Source of the DNA: Pseudomonadota bacterium
Lineage (GTDB): Bacteria; Pseudomonadota; Gammaproteobacteria; Burkholderiales; Burkholderiaceae_C
Assembly: GCA_021846965.1 (NCBI GenBank)
Contig: JAJZWA010000037.1
Coordinates: forward strand, 1 to 36,449
Direction: 5' to 3'
Length of the DNA stretch: 36,449 nt
Below the pieces are notes generated by a model. That model saw only the letters and a list, made by a program, of their open reading frames with translations. It was not told the origin of the DNA and did no database searches. Positions 26,178 through 34,571 of this stretch are shown here, piece by piece. Within the stretch, counting starts at the first letter, position 1. Each line of letters starts with the position of its first letter. The position numbers were made by a program, and so were the translations under genes.

Positions 26178-26632
26178 GGGAGGAGCGCGGCACAAGGTTC
26201 GCAGGGGGTCGCCTGCGCGGGGGGCGCGGCGTCCGCTTCGATTTCGGCGATCGCCCGCTGCCCGCCCTCGACGGCGCGCTCGACCAGGCGATCCAGGCCC
26301 TCGGCGCGGTAACACAGGCAACGCAGCAGCATCGGAAGGTTCACCCCGCCCACCAGGCGCAGCCGCGCGGCTCCGGCGGCATCGAAGACCAGGCGCCGCG
26401 CGGTATTGCAGGGCGTGGCGCCCGCGGTGTCGGCCAGCACCAGCACGTCGCCGCCGTCGGCCGACAGGCGCGCGATCGCCTGCTCGGCCTGCCCCAGCAG
26501 GGCCTGGGTGTCGGCATCGGCCTGCACGTCCAGTGCTTCCAGGCCCGGGGGCGTCGAGCCGTAGACATGCTCCGCGCAGGCGCGCAGGGCGCTGGCCAGC
26601 GGAGCGTGGGCGATGATCAGGATCCCAGGCAC
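26156..26632 (-). CDS. PTS EIIA component, mannose (EIIA-Man) family
   Basis: A 158-residue EIIA domain. The N-terminus PGILIIAHAPLASAL carries the phospho-accepting His9, as in EIIA-Man. DVLVLADTAGATPCNTARRL and LVGGVNLPMLLRCL are further conserved segments. The start is a GTG at 26632 which places the histidine at the expected distance; no ATG fits. With no EIIB/EIIC genes nearby this EIIA is probably a regulatory phosphate sink, as proposed for similar Betaproteobacterial ptsH-linked genes. The last ~20 residues (CEPCAALLPCP) are cysteine-rich and look non-conserved; they overlap the ptsH start. Confidence 0.88.
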   Translation of the reverse strand: MPGILIIAHAPLASALRACAEHVYGSTPPGLEALDVQADADTQALLGQAEQAIARLSADGGDVLVLADTAGATPCNTARRLVFDAAGAARLRLVGGVNLPMLLRCLCYRAEGLDRLVERAVEGGQRAIAEIEADAAPPAQATPCEPCAALLPCPDSTS

Positions 26633-26726
26633 GGGAGAGGGGTTGGAACCGGTCGGAAGATCGATGGTAGCTGCATTGCAGCAAAACCGCCTCGGAAAGA
26701 CCCTGAGCAGGCCCCGTTCCGCCCCG

Positions 26727-27362
26727 TCACGGGGCGGCGCCCAGCTGCACCGAGCTGGCGAAGGTGTGCGCGGCGTCCTTGCGATAGTCCGAGTCCTTGG
26801 CCAGCACGGTGGCCTGGAACACCTGCGTGCCTTGCGCGAACAGCACCACATGCTCGCGCAAGGCGCCACCGCCGGGCGCCTGGCCGGCCAGGTCGAGCTC
26901 GACGGCGTCGGGCTGGGCCTTCGAGGCATGCCGGACCTGCGCGGCCTGCTGGTGCAGCACGCGGCCGCGGATGTTGGCGACCGCGTCGCGGTGCAACTCG
27001 GCCAGGGCCGGGGCGACCAGCGCGGGCTCCCCCAGGTCGGCATGGGCCAGCGCGAAGGTCATGTGCGCGGCCTCGCAGCCGGTCATGCTCATGTCCAGGT
27101 GCTTGCCGGCCAGCACGACGGGCTGGGTCACGCTTTGAGGCTTGCAGGGGTATTGCAGCAGGATGTCCACACCTTGCGGGCCGGCCTGGCGCCAGTCCAG
27201 TGCAGGCGAGCAGGCCGCCAGCGCCGTCACCAGGGCCGTCGCCAGCGCCGTGCCCGCCGCGACGCGTGCCGCGCCGGGCCGCTTCGGGCGCGCGAGCGCG
27301 CGCGCGACCACGCGCCGGATTGATCGACCGCAAGACCTTTGCGCGTATTCGAGATTTAGCAT
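26727..27362 (-). CDS. Putative outer- or inner-membrane lipoprotein, function unknown
   Basis: A 211-residue protein. After an arginine-rich stretch (residues 1-35) a hydrophobic segment ends in the lipobox LAAC with Cys51 as the lipidation site, followed by SPALDWRQ. The mature part has PCKP, a GCEAAHMTFALAHADLG segment and ends in ASSVQLGAAP. I do not recognise a named family; similar small lipoproteins of unknown function are common in Burkholderiales. The 35-residue n-region is long for a lipoprotein, so a GTG closer to the signal could be the true start. Its ATG (27362-27360) overlaps the base positions of an ATG on the plus strand, and the next gene is divergent. Confidence 0.65.
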   Translation of the reverse strand: MLNLEYAQRSCGRSIRRVVARALARPKRPGAARVAAGTALATALVTALAACSPALDWRQAGPQGVDILLQYPCKPQSVTQPVVLAGKHLDMSMTGCEAAHMTFALAHADLGEPALVAPALAELHRDAVANIRGRVLHQQAAQVRHASKAQPDAVELDLAGQAPGGGALREHVVLFAQGTQVFQATVLAKDSDYRKDAAHTFASSVQLGAAP

Positions 27363-27417
27363 GCCCGCATTATCCCTGCGCCACGGATCCCGGCGTTCCC
27401 GGCCATCCGCCACGACC

Positions 27418-27948
27418 ATGTCCGCCCTTGTGCATCTTGTCGCGCAGCCGCGCGTCGCCGCGTCGCGCCGTGATTTCGCGCGTCGCCTGCTCGCGGGCGC
27501 GCTGGCCGCGGGTGCGCTGGCCCTGCCGTTCGCCGCGCGCGCCGACACCCCGCTGCCGGCGGCGCGCGACTTGCGCGCCGAGGCCCGCTCCGCGGCGGCA
27601 CGCGGCCAGCCGCTGGTGCTGATGTTCAGCCTGCCGGGGTGCAGCTACTGCGAGCAACTGCGACGCAGCACCTACCGCTGGCTGGTGCGCGACGGCGTTC
27701 CCGTGCGACAGCTGGAAATGGTCGCCGACTACAGGCTGCTCGGTTTCGACGGCCGCGCGACCGACGGCGCGGCGCTGGGCGCGCACTACGGCGTGCACCT
27801 GGCGCCCACGGTGTTGTTCCTCGGCCCCGACGGGCGCGAGATCGGCGAGCGCCTGGTGGGCGCCGGGGTGCCGGACTTCTACGGCGCCTTTGTCGATCGA
27901 TCCCTGGGGCAGGCCCGCGAGCGCCTCAAGGCGGGGGGTGGCCGCTGA
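27418..27948 (+). CDS. Tat-exported thioredoxin-fold protein
   Basis: A 176-residue protein. The N-terminus carries a twin-arginine signal, ASRRDFARRLL (residues 15-25), a hydrophobic core (AGALAAGALALPF) and a cleavage site near ARA-DT (~42). The mature domain is thioredoxin-like: PLVLMFSLPGCSYC with the redox pair C75/C78, and a later LAPTVLFLGPDG with the cis-proline. It thus acts in the periplasm, perhaps as a reductase or in cofactor maturation; SoxW- or DsbE-like roles are possible but not shown. I choose the ATG at 27418 and not that at 27361 because it gives the shortest n-region before the Tat motif. Its start region is shared with the divergent lipoprotein gene. Confidence 0.75.
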   Translation: MSALVHLVAQPRVAASRRDFARRLLAGALAAGALALPFAARADTPLPAARDLRAEARSAAARGQPLVLMFSLPGCSYCEQLRRSTYRWLVRDGVPVRQLEMVADYRLLGFDGRATDGAALGAHYGVHLAPTVLFLGPDGREIGERLVGAGVPDFYGAFVDRSLGQARERLKAGGGR

Positions 27949-27998
27949 GGCGCGGCAGCCCGCACCAAGCTCGAGCTGCAGCCGAGGGATTTCCCTTA

Positions 27999-28021
27999 TA
28001 TACTCATACTGGTAGGTGTAT
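27999..28021 (+). promoter_or_regulatory. Promoter and candidate repressor site of the RND efflux operon
   Basis: A -10 element TATACT (27999-28004) is directly followed by the palindrome ATACTGGTAGGTGTAT (28006-28021), whose outer ATAC and GTAT arms flank a G-rich centre. CsoR/RcnR/FrmR repressors typically bind TAC/GTA arms around a G-rich core, and a member of that family is encoded at the end of this operon. A repressor here would cover the transcription start. No good -35 is seen, and the assignment is inference. Confidence 0.45.
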
Positions 28022-28088
28022 CCGAGGGCTGAGGCGGGACTCCCCGTGCAGGCATCCGGAGCACGTCGCAGGCACACGGGGGCAGGAG

Positions 28089-29489
28089 ATGAGGGTTCGC
28101 GGGGTGGGATACATGGCAGTCGCCGCGCTGGCGCTGGCGGCCGGGCAGCCGGCATGGAGCCAGGCGCGCACGGTGGACTTCGCGCAGGCCGTGGAGCTGG
28201 CGCTGCACCAGAACCCCGACCTGCGGGCGGTGCAGGCCCAGGTCGAGCAGGCCCGCGCGGGCGTGGCGCAGGCCCGCGGTGCACGCCTGCCGCGCCTGAG
28301 CCTCGGCCTCGGCGCCACGCGCACCAACGACGCGCTCAACGCCTTCGGCCTCAAGCTGGCCCAGCGAGGCGCGACCTTCAACGATTTCGGCGCCGGGCAG
28401 TTCAACCCGGCCCAGCCCGGGGTGCTCGACGTGGCGCCGACCAACCTGAACCACCCGGCTCCCGTGAACGACTTCAGCTCGCGCCTGGAGGCGCAGCTTC
28501 CGCTGTACACGGGGGGCAAGTTGCAGGGCTACCTGCGCCAGGCGCATGCGATGCTGCTGGCGGCGCAGGCCGGCGACCGCGCGGCGCGGCAGGAGATCAT
28601 CGATCATGTGTTGCAGGCCTACGACGGTGTATGGACGGCGCGTGCCTACGAGCAGGTCGCGGCCAAGGCCCTGCAGGCCGCGCAAAGCCAGGTGGACATG
28701 GTCGACAAGCTGTACCGCCAGGGGGTGGTGCTCAAGAGCGACCTGCTGGCGGCCCGGGTGAACCTGGAAAACGTGCGCACCCAGCAACAGCAGGCGCAGG
28801 ACCTGGAAGCACAGGCCATGGACGGCCTGCACGTGGTGCTGGGCGTGCCGCTGGATCAGCCCCTGGAGCTCGGCCCCGCCGTGCAGGTGTCCATGCCCGA
28901 GGGCACACCCGCCTCGTGGGTCGCCTCGGCCCAGGCGGACAACCCGCGCCTGGTGGCGCTGGGCGAGCAGGTGGCGGCGGCCGGTGGCCAGGTCGAGGTC
29001 GCGCGCTCCGACCTGTACCCCCAGGTCGGGGCCATGGCGCGCTACGAGACCCACGACCCGAACCCGGGCTTCAGCGCGCACAGCTACACCGTGGGCGTGC
29101 AGCTGAGCTGGAACCTGTTCGACGGCGGCGTCACGCGCCAGGCCATCGACCAGGCCGCGGCGGCACGCGAGGCCCTGCGCTACAAGCTGCAGTCGGCGCG
29201 CGAACAGCTGGGCATGCAGATCCAGGACGCGGCGCGCAAGGCCCATCTGGCCTCCAGCCAGATCGCGGGCCGCGATCTGGCGGTACGCCAGGCCGAGGAG
29301 GCCGAGCGCATCGTCGAGCAACGCTACGCCAACGGCGTGGGCACGCTGCTCGAACTGCAGGGCGCGCAGGCCATGCTCGACAAGGCGCGCGCCGACCTCG
29401 TGCTGGCGCGCAGCCAGGAGACCACGCAACGCGCCGCATTGCGCCTGGCCCTGGGCCGGCTCGACGCCAGCTCCGTGCAAGCGCGCTGA
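28089..29489 (+). CDS. TolC-family outer membrane efflux protein
   Basis: A 466-residue outer-membrane factor. The signal peptide (residues ~1-24, MRVRGVGYM then a hydrophobic core and AWSQA) is followed by two long coiled-coil/OEP repeats: AVELALHQNPDLRAVQAQVEQAR..., LPLYTGGKLQGYLRQA and, in the second half, VGVQLSWNLFDGGVTRQAIDQA and RYANGVGTLLELQGAQ. Trimers form the channel through which the pump discharges. It begins the tripartite operon, 34 bases ahead of the fusion-protein gene. The first ATG (28089) gives the positively charged n-region; a second in-frame ATG is at 28113. Confidence 0.9.
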   Translation: MRVRGVGYMAVAALALAAGQPAWSQARTVDFAQAVELALHQNPDLRAVQAQVEQARAGVAQARGARLPRLSLGLGATRTNDALNAFGLKLAQRGATFNDFGAGQFNPAQPGVLDVAPTNLNHPAPVNDFSSRLEAQLPLYTGGKLQGYLRQAHAMLLAAQAGDRAARQEIIDHVLQAYDGVWTARAYEQVAAKALQAAQSQVDMVDKLYRQGVVLKSDLLAARVNLENVRTQQQQAQDLEAQAMDGLHVVLGVPLDQPLELGPAVQVSMPEGTPASWVASAQADNPRLVALGEQVAAAGGQVEVARSDLYPQVGAMARYETHDPNPGFSAHSYTVGVQLSWNLFDGGVTRQAIDQAAAAREALRYKLQSAREQLGMQIQDAARKAHLASSQIAGRDLAVRQAEEAERIVEQRYANGVGTLLELQGAQAMLDKARADLVLARSQETTQRAALRLALGRLDASSVQAR

Positions 29490-29523
29490 ACCCATCCGAA
29501 CCCGTTCATCCGTCGAGACTGTC

Positions 29524-30609
29524 ATGACTCACCATTCCTTGTCGGCCACGCTGCGCCCGCTGGCGATCGCGCTTGCCGTGATGCTGGCCGCCGGTTGCTC
29601 CCGCCACGAAGCGGCCCCGGGCGCGGCAGCGGCGCGCGTGGTCGACGCCCGCACCGTGACCCTGGCCGCGCAGGAAACCACGGCGCGCACCCTGCTCAGC
29701 GGGCTCGTCGCCTCGAGCCAGCAGGTGCAGGTCGCGTCGCGCCTGATGGGCTATATCCGCGCCCTCGACGTGCACGAGGGCCAGCGCGTGAAGGCCGGCC
29801 AGCAGCTGCTGCAGATCGACCCCACCGACATCGAGGGGCAGGTGGCACAGGCGCGCGCGGGGCTGGCGCAGGCGCAGGCGAACCTGGCCGACGCGCAATC
29901 CGACTACCAGCGCTTCGGCAATCTCTATCGCGCCGACGCAGTGACACGCCAGCAGTGGGACGGCATCCAGCTTCGCTACAAGGTGGCGCAGCAGCAGGTC
30001 GCGGCGGCGCGCGCCGGCTTCGACACCGCCGCCTCGCAGATGCGCTACGCCCGCGTGCGCTCGCCCATCGACGGGGTGGTGGTGCAAAAGATGGCCAATG
30101 CGGGGGACCTGGCCACCCCCGGGCGTCCCTTGCTGGTGGTCGAGGGCGAGGGACATCTGCAGGTGCGCGTGCAGGTGCCCTCCGAGGTGTTCGGACACCT
30201 GCGCATCGGCGAGCAGGTTCCGGTGCTCGCCGGCAGCCGGCAACTCGTCGGCACGGTGGCCGAGGTGGTCCCGGTGGCCGATCCCCTGAGCCATACCCAT
30301 GGCGTGAAAATCGACCTCCCGGCCGACGCCGGGCTGCCCAGCGGCACCTTCGTGCGCGTGGGCTTCGCGCTGGGCAGCGGCCCGCAGTTGCGCATGCCGG
30401 TGGCGGCGCTGGTCGAGCGCGCCGGCATGCAGGGGGTGTTCGTGGTCGACCCCGAGGGCATCGCCCACTTCCGGCTGGTGCGCACCGGCGAGGTCGCGGG
30501 CGACCAGGTCGACGTGCAGGCCGGGCTGCGGCCCGGCGACACCGTGGTCACCAGTGATCTCGACCAGATGGTCAACGGCGTGAAGGTCGGCGGAGGCCAT
30601 CGTGGCTGA
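29524..30609 (+). CDS. RND efflux membrane fusion (periplasmic adaptor) lipoprotein
   Basis: A 361-residue adaptor. The signal ends in the lipobox LAAGC with Cys25. The lipoyl-like halves (VASRLMGYIRALDVHEGQRVKAGQQLLQIDP and YARVRSPIDGVVVQKMANAGDLATPG) enclose an alpha-hairpin, and beta-barrel and membrane-proximal domains follow. It joins the RND pump to the TolC-like channel. Its stop lies 8 bases inside the start of the pump gene, so the two are translationally coupled. The GGAGG before the pump's GTG is inside this gene. Confidence 0.92.
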   Translation: MTHHSLSATLRPLAIALAVMLAAGCSRHEAAPGAAAARVVDARTVTLAAQETTARTLLSGLVASSQQVQVASRLMGYIRALDVHEGQRVKAGQQLLQIDPTDIEGQVAQARAGLAQAQANLADAQSDYQRFGNLYRADAVTRQQWDGIQLRYKVAQQQVAAARAGFDTAASQMRYARVRSPIDGVVVQKMANAGDLATPGRPLLVVEGEGHLQVRVQVPSEVFGHLRIGEQVPVLAGSRQLVGTVAEVVPVADPLSHTHGVKIDLPADAGLPSGTFVRVGFALGSGPQLRMPVAALVERAGMQGVFVVDPEGIAHFRLVRTGEVAGDQVDVQAGLRPGDTVVTSDLDQMVNGVKVGGGHRG

Positions 30610-33600
30610 ACATCTCGGCATGAACAGCGCCGGCCGGCTGGCGCGTGCCTTCGTCAGCTCCAAGATCACCGCGCTGGTGATGGTGGCGCTGACCCTCGCC
30701 GGCGTGCTGGCCCTGCTGGTCACGCCGCGGGAGTACAACCCGCAGATCGTCGTCCCGGCCGCCAACATCATCGTGGCCAAGCCCGGGGCGGGGCCGCGCG
30801 AGATCCACGATCTGGTGGTCAAGCCCCTGGAGGCGATCATGGCCTCGATGTCGGGGGTGGACCACACCTACGGCTACGCGACCAACGACTTCGGCGTGGT
30901 CACGGTGCAGTTCAAGGTCGGCCAGGACCAGCAAAAGAGCCTGGTCAAGATGTACAACCAGTTGATGCAGAACCTCGACCGCATCCCCCCCGGGGCGATG
31001 CAGCCGGTGGTCAAGCCCATCGACGTCGACGACGTGCCCATCCTGACCGTGACCCTGAGCTCGAGCAGCCTGGGCCAGAGCCGCTTGCGCGAGGTGGGCA
31101 CGAAGCTCCTGGCGCACCTGCGCGCCACCCCCGGGGTGTCCTTCAGCCAGGTCGCGGGCGGAGCGCCACGCGCGGTCAACGTGTGGATCTCGCCGGCCCG
31201 GCTGGCGGCCGCCGGCATCTCGCTGCAGCAGGTCGACCAGGTGCTGCGCGGCAGCAACGCGGCGGCCCCGCTGGGCAATGTGGTCGATGCCAACCGCGTG
31301 GTTCCCGTGCGCATCGACAGTTTTCTCGGCGGAGCCCGCGAGGTCGGCGACATCCTGATCGGGGCGCCCAACGGCAAGCCCGTCTACCTGAAGGACGTCG
31401 CCAAGGTCGAGGACGGACCCGAGGAGACCGACTCGCTGTCCCACTTCGCCTGGGGCCCCGCGGCCCAGGGGCGCCCGCAGGGCCAGGAGATGAACGCGGT
31501 GACCCTGGTCATCGCGAAAAAGGCCGGCACCAACGCGGTGGTGGTGGTCGACTCGGTGCTGCGCAAGCTGCACACCCTCGAATCATGGGCCCTTCCGCAG
31601 GGGGTGCACGTCACCATCACCCGCAATGACGGCGCCAAGGCCGACGAGGCGGTCAACACCCTGGTGGAACACCTCGGCGTGGCCATCATCAGCGTGTCCT
31701 TGCTGCTGTGGCTGTTCCTGGGCTGGCGCGAGGCGGCCATTGTCACGCTGACCGTGCCGCTGACCCTGTTCGCCGTGCTCACGGTGGACCTGATCGTCGG
31801 CGAGACCATCAACCGCATCACCCTGTTCGCCTTGATCCTGTCCCTGGGCCTGCTGGTGGACGGGGCGATCGTGGTCATCGAGAACATCCATCGGCACCTG
31901 CACCACGGGCCGGTCGGCGATTTCGTGCGCACCGTCGTGCATGCCACCAACGAGATCGGCAACCCGACCAACATGGCCACACTGGCGGTGATCCTGGCCT
32001 TCGTGCCGATGGCCTTCGTCACCGGCATGATGGGGCCGTTCATGCGCCCGATCCCGGTCAACGTCCCGGTGGCGATGATCGCCTCCCTGCTGCTGGCCTA
32101 CACCGTGGTGCCCTGGGCGGCGCGGGCCTGGCTGTCGAAAAAGGCGGCACGCCTGCAGTTGCAGCGCAGCGAGCCCCTGGAGGAGGAGCCGGGCGAGCGC
32201 GCCGCGCACCAGCCCGACCGACTGCACCGCTCCTACCTGCACGTGTTCGAGCCGCTGCTGCGCAGCCGCATGCGGCGAAACCTCCTGCTCGCGTCCGTGC
32301 TCGTGCTGCTGCTGGCCGCGATGCTGATGCCGGCGTGGCAGTTCATCCGCCCCTCGGGCATGAACGGTCCGCTGTCGCCGCTGGGGGTGGAGCTCAAGAT
32401 GCTGCCCAACGACAACACCAACAGCTTCCTGGTGGAAGTCGACACCCCCGCCGGCTCCTCGCTGGAGCGCACCGACGAGGTCGCGCGCGCGGTGGGAGAC
32501 GTGCTGGCGCGCAGCCCCGATGTGGTCGACTACCAGACCTTCGTGGGCATGGCCGCGCCCATCGATTTCGCCGCGCTGGTGCGTGGGGACGACCTCAAGC
32601 GCGGGGACAACTTCGCGCAGATCCGGGTCAACCTGCTGCCCAAGGATCGCCGGTCGATGTCCTCCCACGCCATCGTGCAGCAGCTTCACGAGCAATTGGC
32701 GCCGCTGCGCGCGCGCTTCGCATCCACCTTCATCAAGCTGTACGAGACCCCGCCGGGGCCGCCGGTGCGCTCGCAGGTCATGGCCGAGCTGTACGGCCCC
32801 TCCTACGCGAAATTGCGCACGGTGGCCGGGGACGTCCTGAAGGATTTCGACCAGACCTACGGCATGATGAACCAGGACGACTCGGTGACCGCCACCACGG
32901 CCGAGTACCGCATCGTCATCGACCGCAGCAAGGCCGCGCAGTCGGGCATCGTGCCCGGGCAGGTGATCGGCCTGCTGCATGACTACATGTCCGGGCTGGA
33001 GGTGGGGGCCGTGCACCTGGCCGGTGCCGACGAGCCGGTGAGCATCGTGGTGCGGGTCTCGCGTGCCCAGCGCCAGTCCGCCAGCCAGCTGCTGGACATG
33101 CCCATTCGCGGAGCCGGCGGACACATCGTGCCCCTGGGGGCGATCGCGCGGATCGAGCGCACCGACCTGGCCAAGCCCATCTACACCCGCGACCAGCATC
33201 CGGTGGTCTACGTGGGCGGCGAGATGGCGCGGTCCAGCCCTGTGTACGCGACCCTGAGCCTGAACAGCCGGCTGGACGGCCACCGGCTGTCCGACGGCAC
33301 GGTGCTGCGCACCGGCAACCTCGGCTTCACCGACACCCCGCCCTCCGACCTGAAGGGCTACCAGGTGCTGTGGGGCGGCGAGATGCGACTGACCCTGGAC
33401 GTGTTCCGCGACCTCGGCTCGGCCTTCATCGTGGCCCTGGTGTTCATCTACCTGCTGCTGGTCGCCTACTACAAGTCCTTCATGCTGCCGGTGATCGTCA
33501 TGGGGGCCATTCCCTTGACCCTGATCGGGGTGTTCCCCGGGCACTGGCTGACCCACCAGGCCTTCACGGCGACTTCGATGATCGGGGTCATCGCCCTGGC

Positions 33601-33907
33601 CGGCATCGTGGTGCGCAATTCCCTGCTGCTGATCGATTTCATCCTGGATTACCGAGCGCGCGGCTACAGCCTCGAGGAATCGGTGGCCCAGGCCGGGGCG
33701 GTGCGCCTGCGTCCGATCCTGCTGACGGCGTTGGCCATCATCTTCGGCTCGGCCATCATGATCACCGACCCGGTGTTCGGCGGCCTGGCCGTGTCGCTGA
33801 TTTTCGGCACCCTGCTGTCGACCCTGCTGACCCTGATGGTCATTCCGCTGATCTATTACATCTGGCAAGTCCGATTCGTACTCCCGCGCGCCGCGGGAAA
33901 GGCCTGA
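30602..33907 (+). CDS. RND-family efflux permease
   Basis: A 1101-residue inner-membrane proton-driven pump, normal RND length, with twelve helices and two large periplasmic loops. The proton-relay segment in TM4 reads LSLGLLVDGAIVVIENIHRHL; this VDGA form is nearer to metal-type (HME) RND pumps than to the DDA form of drug pumps, yet overall it is not a classical CusA or CzcA. The C-terminal helices carry GVIALAGIVVRNSLLLIDFI and VRLRPILLTALAIIFGSAIMITDPVFGGLAVSLIFGTLLST. Substrate is unknown. I use the GTG at 30602 (GGAGG seven bases before); an ATG at 30620 is possible. The operon continues with a DUF2892 protein and a CsoR-family repressor, which point to a metal, sulfur or thiol-linked substrate. 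Confidence 0.9.
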   Translation: MAEHLGMNSAGRLARAFVSSKITALVMVALTLAGVLALLVTPREYNPQIVVPAANIIVAKPGAGPREIHDLVVKPLEAIMASMSGVDHTYGYATNDFGVVTVQFKVGQDQQKSLVKMYNQLMQNLDRIPPGAMQPVVKPIDVDDVPILTVTLSSSSLGQSRLREVGTKLLAHLRATPGVSFSQVAGGAPRAVNVWISPARLAAAGISLQQVDQVLRGSNAAAPLGNVVDANRVVPVRIDSFLGGAREVGDILIGAPNGKPVYLKDVAKVEDGPEETDSLSHFAWGPAAQGRPQGQEMNAVTLVIAKKAGTNAVVVVDSVLRKLHTLESWALPQGVHVTITRNDGAKADEAVNTLVEHLGVAIISVSLLLWLFLGWREAAIVTLTVPLTLFAVLTVDLIVGETINRITLFALILSLGLLVDGAIVVIENIHRHLHHGPVGDFVRTVVHATNEIGNPTNMATLAVILAFVPMAFVTGMMGPFMRPIPVNVPVAMIASLLLAYTVVPWAARAWLSKKAARLQLQRSEPLEEEPGERAAHQPDRLHRSYLHVFEPLLRSRMRRNLLLASVLVLLLAAMLMPAWQFIRPSGMNGPLSPLGVELKMLPNDNTNSFLVEVDTPAGSSLERTDEVARAVGDVLARSPDVVDYQTFVGMAAPIDFAALVRGDDLKRGDNFAQIRVNLLPKDRRSMSSHAIVQQLHEQLAPLRARFASTFIKLYETPPGPPVRSQVMAELYGPSYAKLRTVAGDVLKDFDQTYGMMNQDDSVTATTAEYRIVIDRSKAAQSGIVPGQVIGLLHDYMSGLEVGAVHLAGADEPVSIVVRVSRAQRQSASQLLDMPIRGAGGHIVPLGAIARIERTDLAKPIYTRDQHPVVYVGGEMARSSPVYATLSLNSRLDGHRLSDGTVLRTGNLGFTDTPPSDLKGYQVLWGGEMRLTLDVFRDLGSAFIVALVFIYLLLVAYYKSFMLPVIVMGAIPLTLIGVFPGHWLTHQAFTATSMIGVIALAGIVVRNSLLLIDFILDYRARGYSLEESVAQAGAVRLRPILLTALAIIFGSAIMITDPVFGGLAVSLIFGTLLSTLLTLMVIPLIYYIWQVRFVLPRAAGKA

Positions 33908-33931
33908 ATCCCTGAACCCCTGGAGCCCTCC

Positions 33932-34153
33932 ATGACCACTGAACGCTATATCCGCATCCTCGCTGGCAGTTTCATCCTCGTCTCGCTGCTGCTCGGCGCC
34001 CCCGCCAGCCCGCTGTACGTGTCGAGCTGGTTCCTGTGGTTCACCGCCTTCGTCGGTGCCAATCTGCTGCAGTTCGGCTTCACGAACTTCTGCCCGATGG
34101 CCCTGATCCTGCACCGTCTGGGAGTGTCCGACAGCCCTTCCTGCGCTCGCTGA
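33932..34153 (+). CDS. DUF2892/YgaP-like small membrane protein
   Basis: A 73-residue protein with two membrane helices (residues ~8-25 and ~31-50). The end, LQFGFTNFCPMALILHRLGV, matches the DUF2892 motif seen in the membrane part of YgaP-type rhodanese proteins, including the conserved NxCP cysteine. Here it stands alone without a rhodanese domain. Such proteins are found with sulfur-handling and persulfide-related genes. It lies 24 bases after the pump gene and is probably co-transcribed with it. Its role in the efflux operon is unknown. Confidence 0.8.
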   Translation: MTTERYIRILAGSFILVSLLLGAPASPLYVSSWFLWFTAFVGANLLQFGFTNFCPMALILHRLGVSDSPSCAR

Positions 34154-34264
34154 TCGGGCAGGCCGGCCATGGCGGGCCAACCCGGCAATCGCCGCAGTGG
34201 GTATCATCGGCGAAGCGCCGGCGACGTACCGGACGCGAAATCCCCCCATTGCGGAGACTCCTCG

Positions 34265-34555
34265 ATGTCCGTTCTGACCAACGCCGCGTCGCGCACCGAT
34301 ATCCTGAACCGGCTCAAGCGCGCCGAAGGGCAATTGCGTGGCGTGCAGCGCATGATCGACGAGGGTGAACCCTGCCTGAAGGTCGCGCAGCAGCTCTCCG
34401 CCGTGCGCAAGGCGCTCGACAGCACCTTCGTGCGCATGACCGTGTGTTTCATCGAGCAGGAACTCGACGCTCGCCTGGAAGGCAGCAACGCCGAGAAGAC
34501 GCGCCTGGATTCGATGATGGAAGAGATGGAGACGCTGCTGGCCCGGATGAACTGA
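34265..34555 (+). CDS. CsoR/RcnR/FrmR-family transcriptional repressor, non-canonical ligand set
   Basis: A 96-residue all-helical DUF156 protein. NRLKRAEGQLRGVQRMIDEGEPCLKVAQQLSAVRKALD is the core of the family (helices 1-2, split here for description). The first conserved cysteine is present (C37), but aligned with CsoR the later His (+25) and Cys (+29) are replaced by Phe and Glu, and the only other cysteine is C61 (+24). The protein contains no histidine. It therefore cannot bind Cu(I), Ni(II) or Co(II) in the known way and also lacks the second Cys position of the persulfide sensor CstR. A C37-C61 thiol switch is possible. It may repress its own efflux operon. GGAG precedes the ATG at 34265. 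Confidence 0.85.
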   Translation: MSVLTNAASRTDILNRLKRAEGQLRGVQRMIDEGEPCLKVAQQLSAVRKALDSTFVRMTVCFIEQELDARLEGSNAEKTRLDSMMEEMETLLARMN

Positions 34556-34571
34556 CGGCCCCGGGGAGTTG

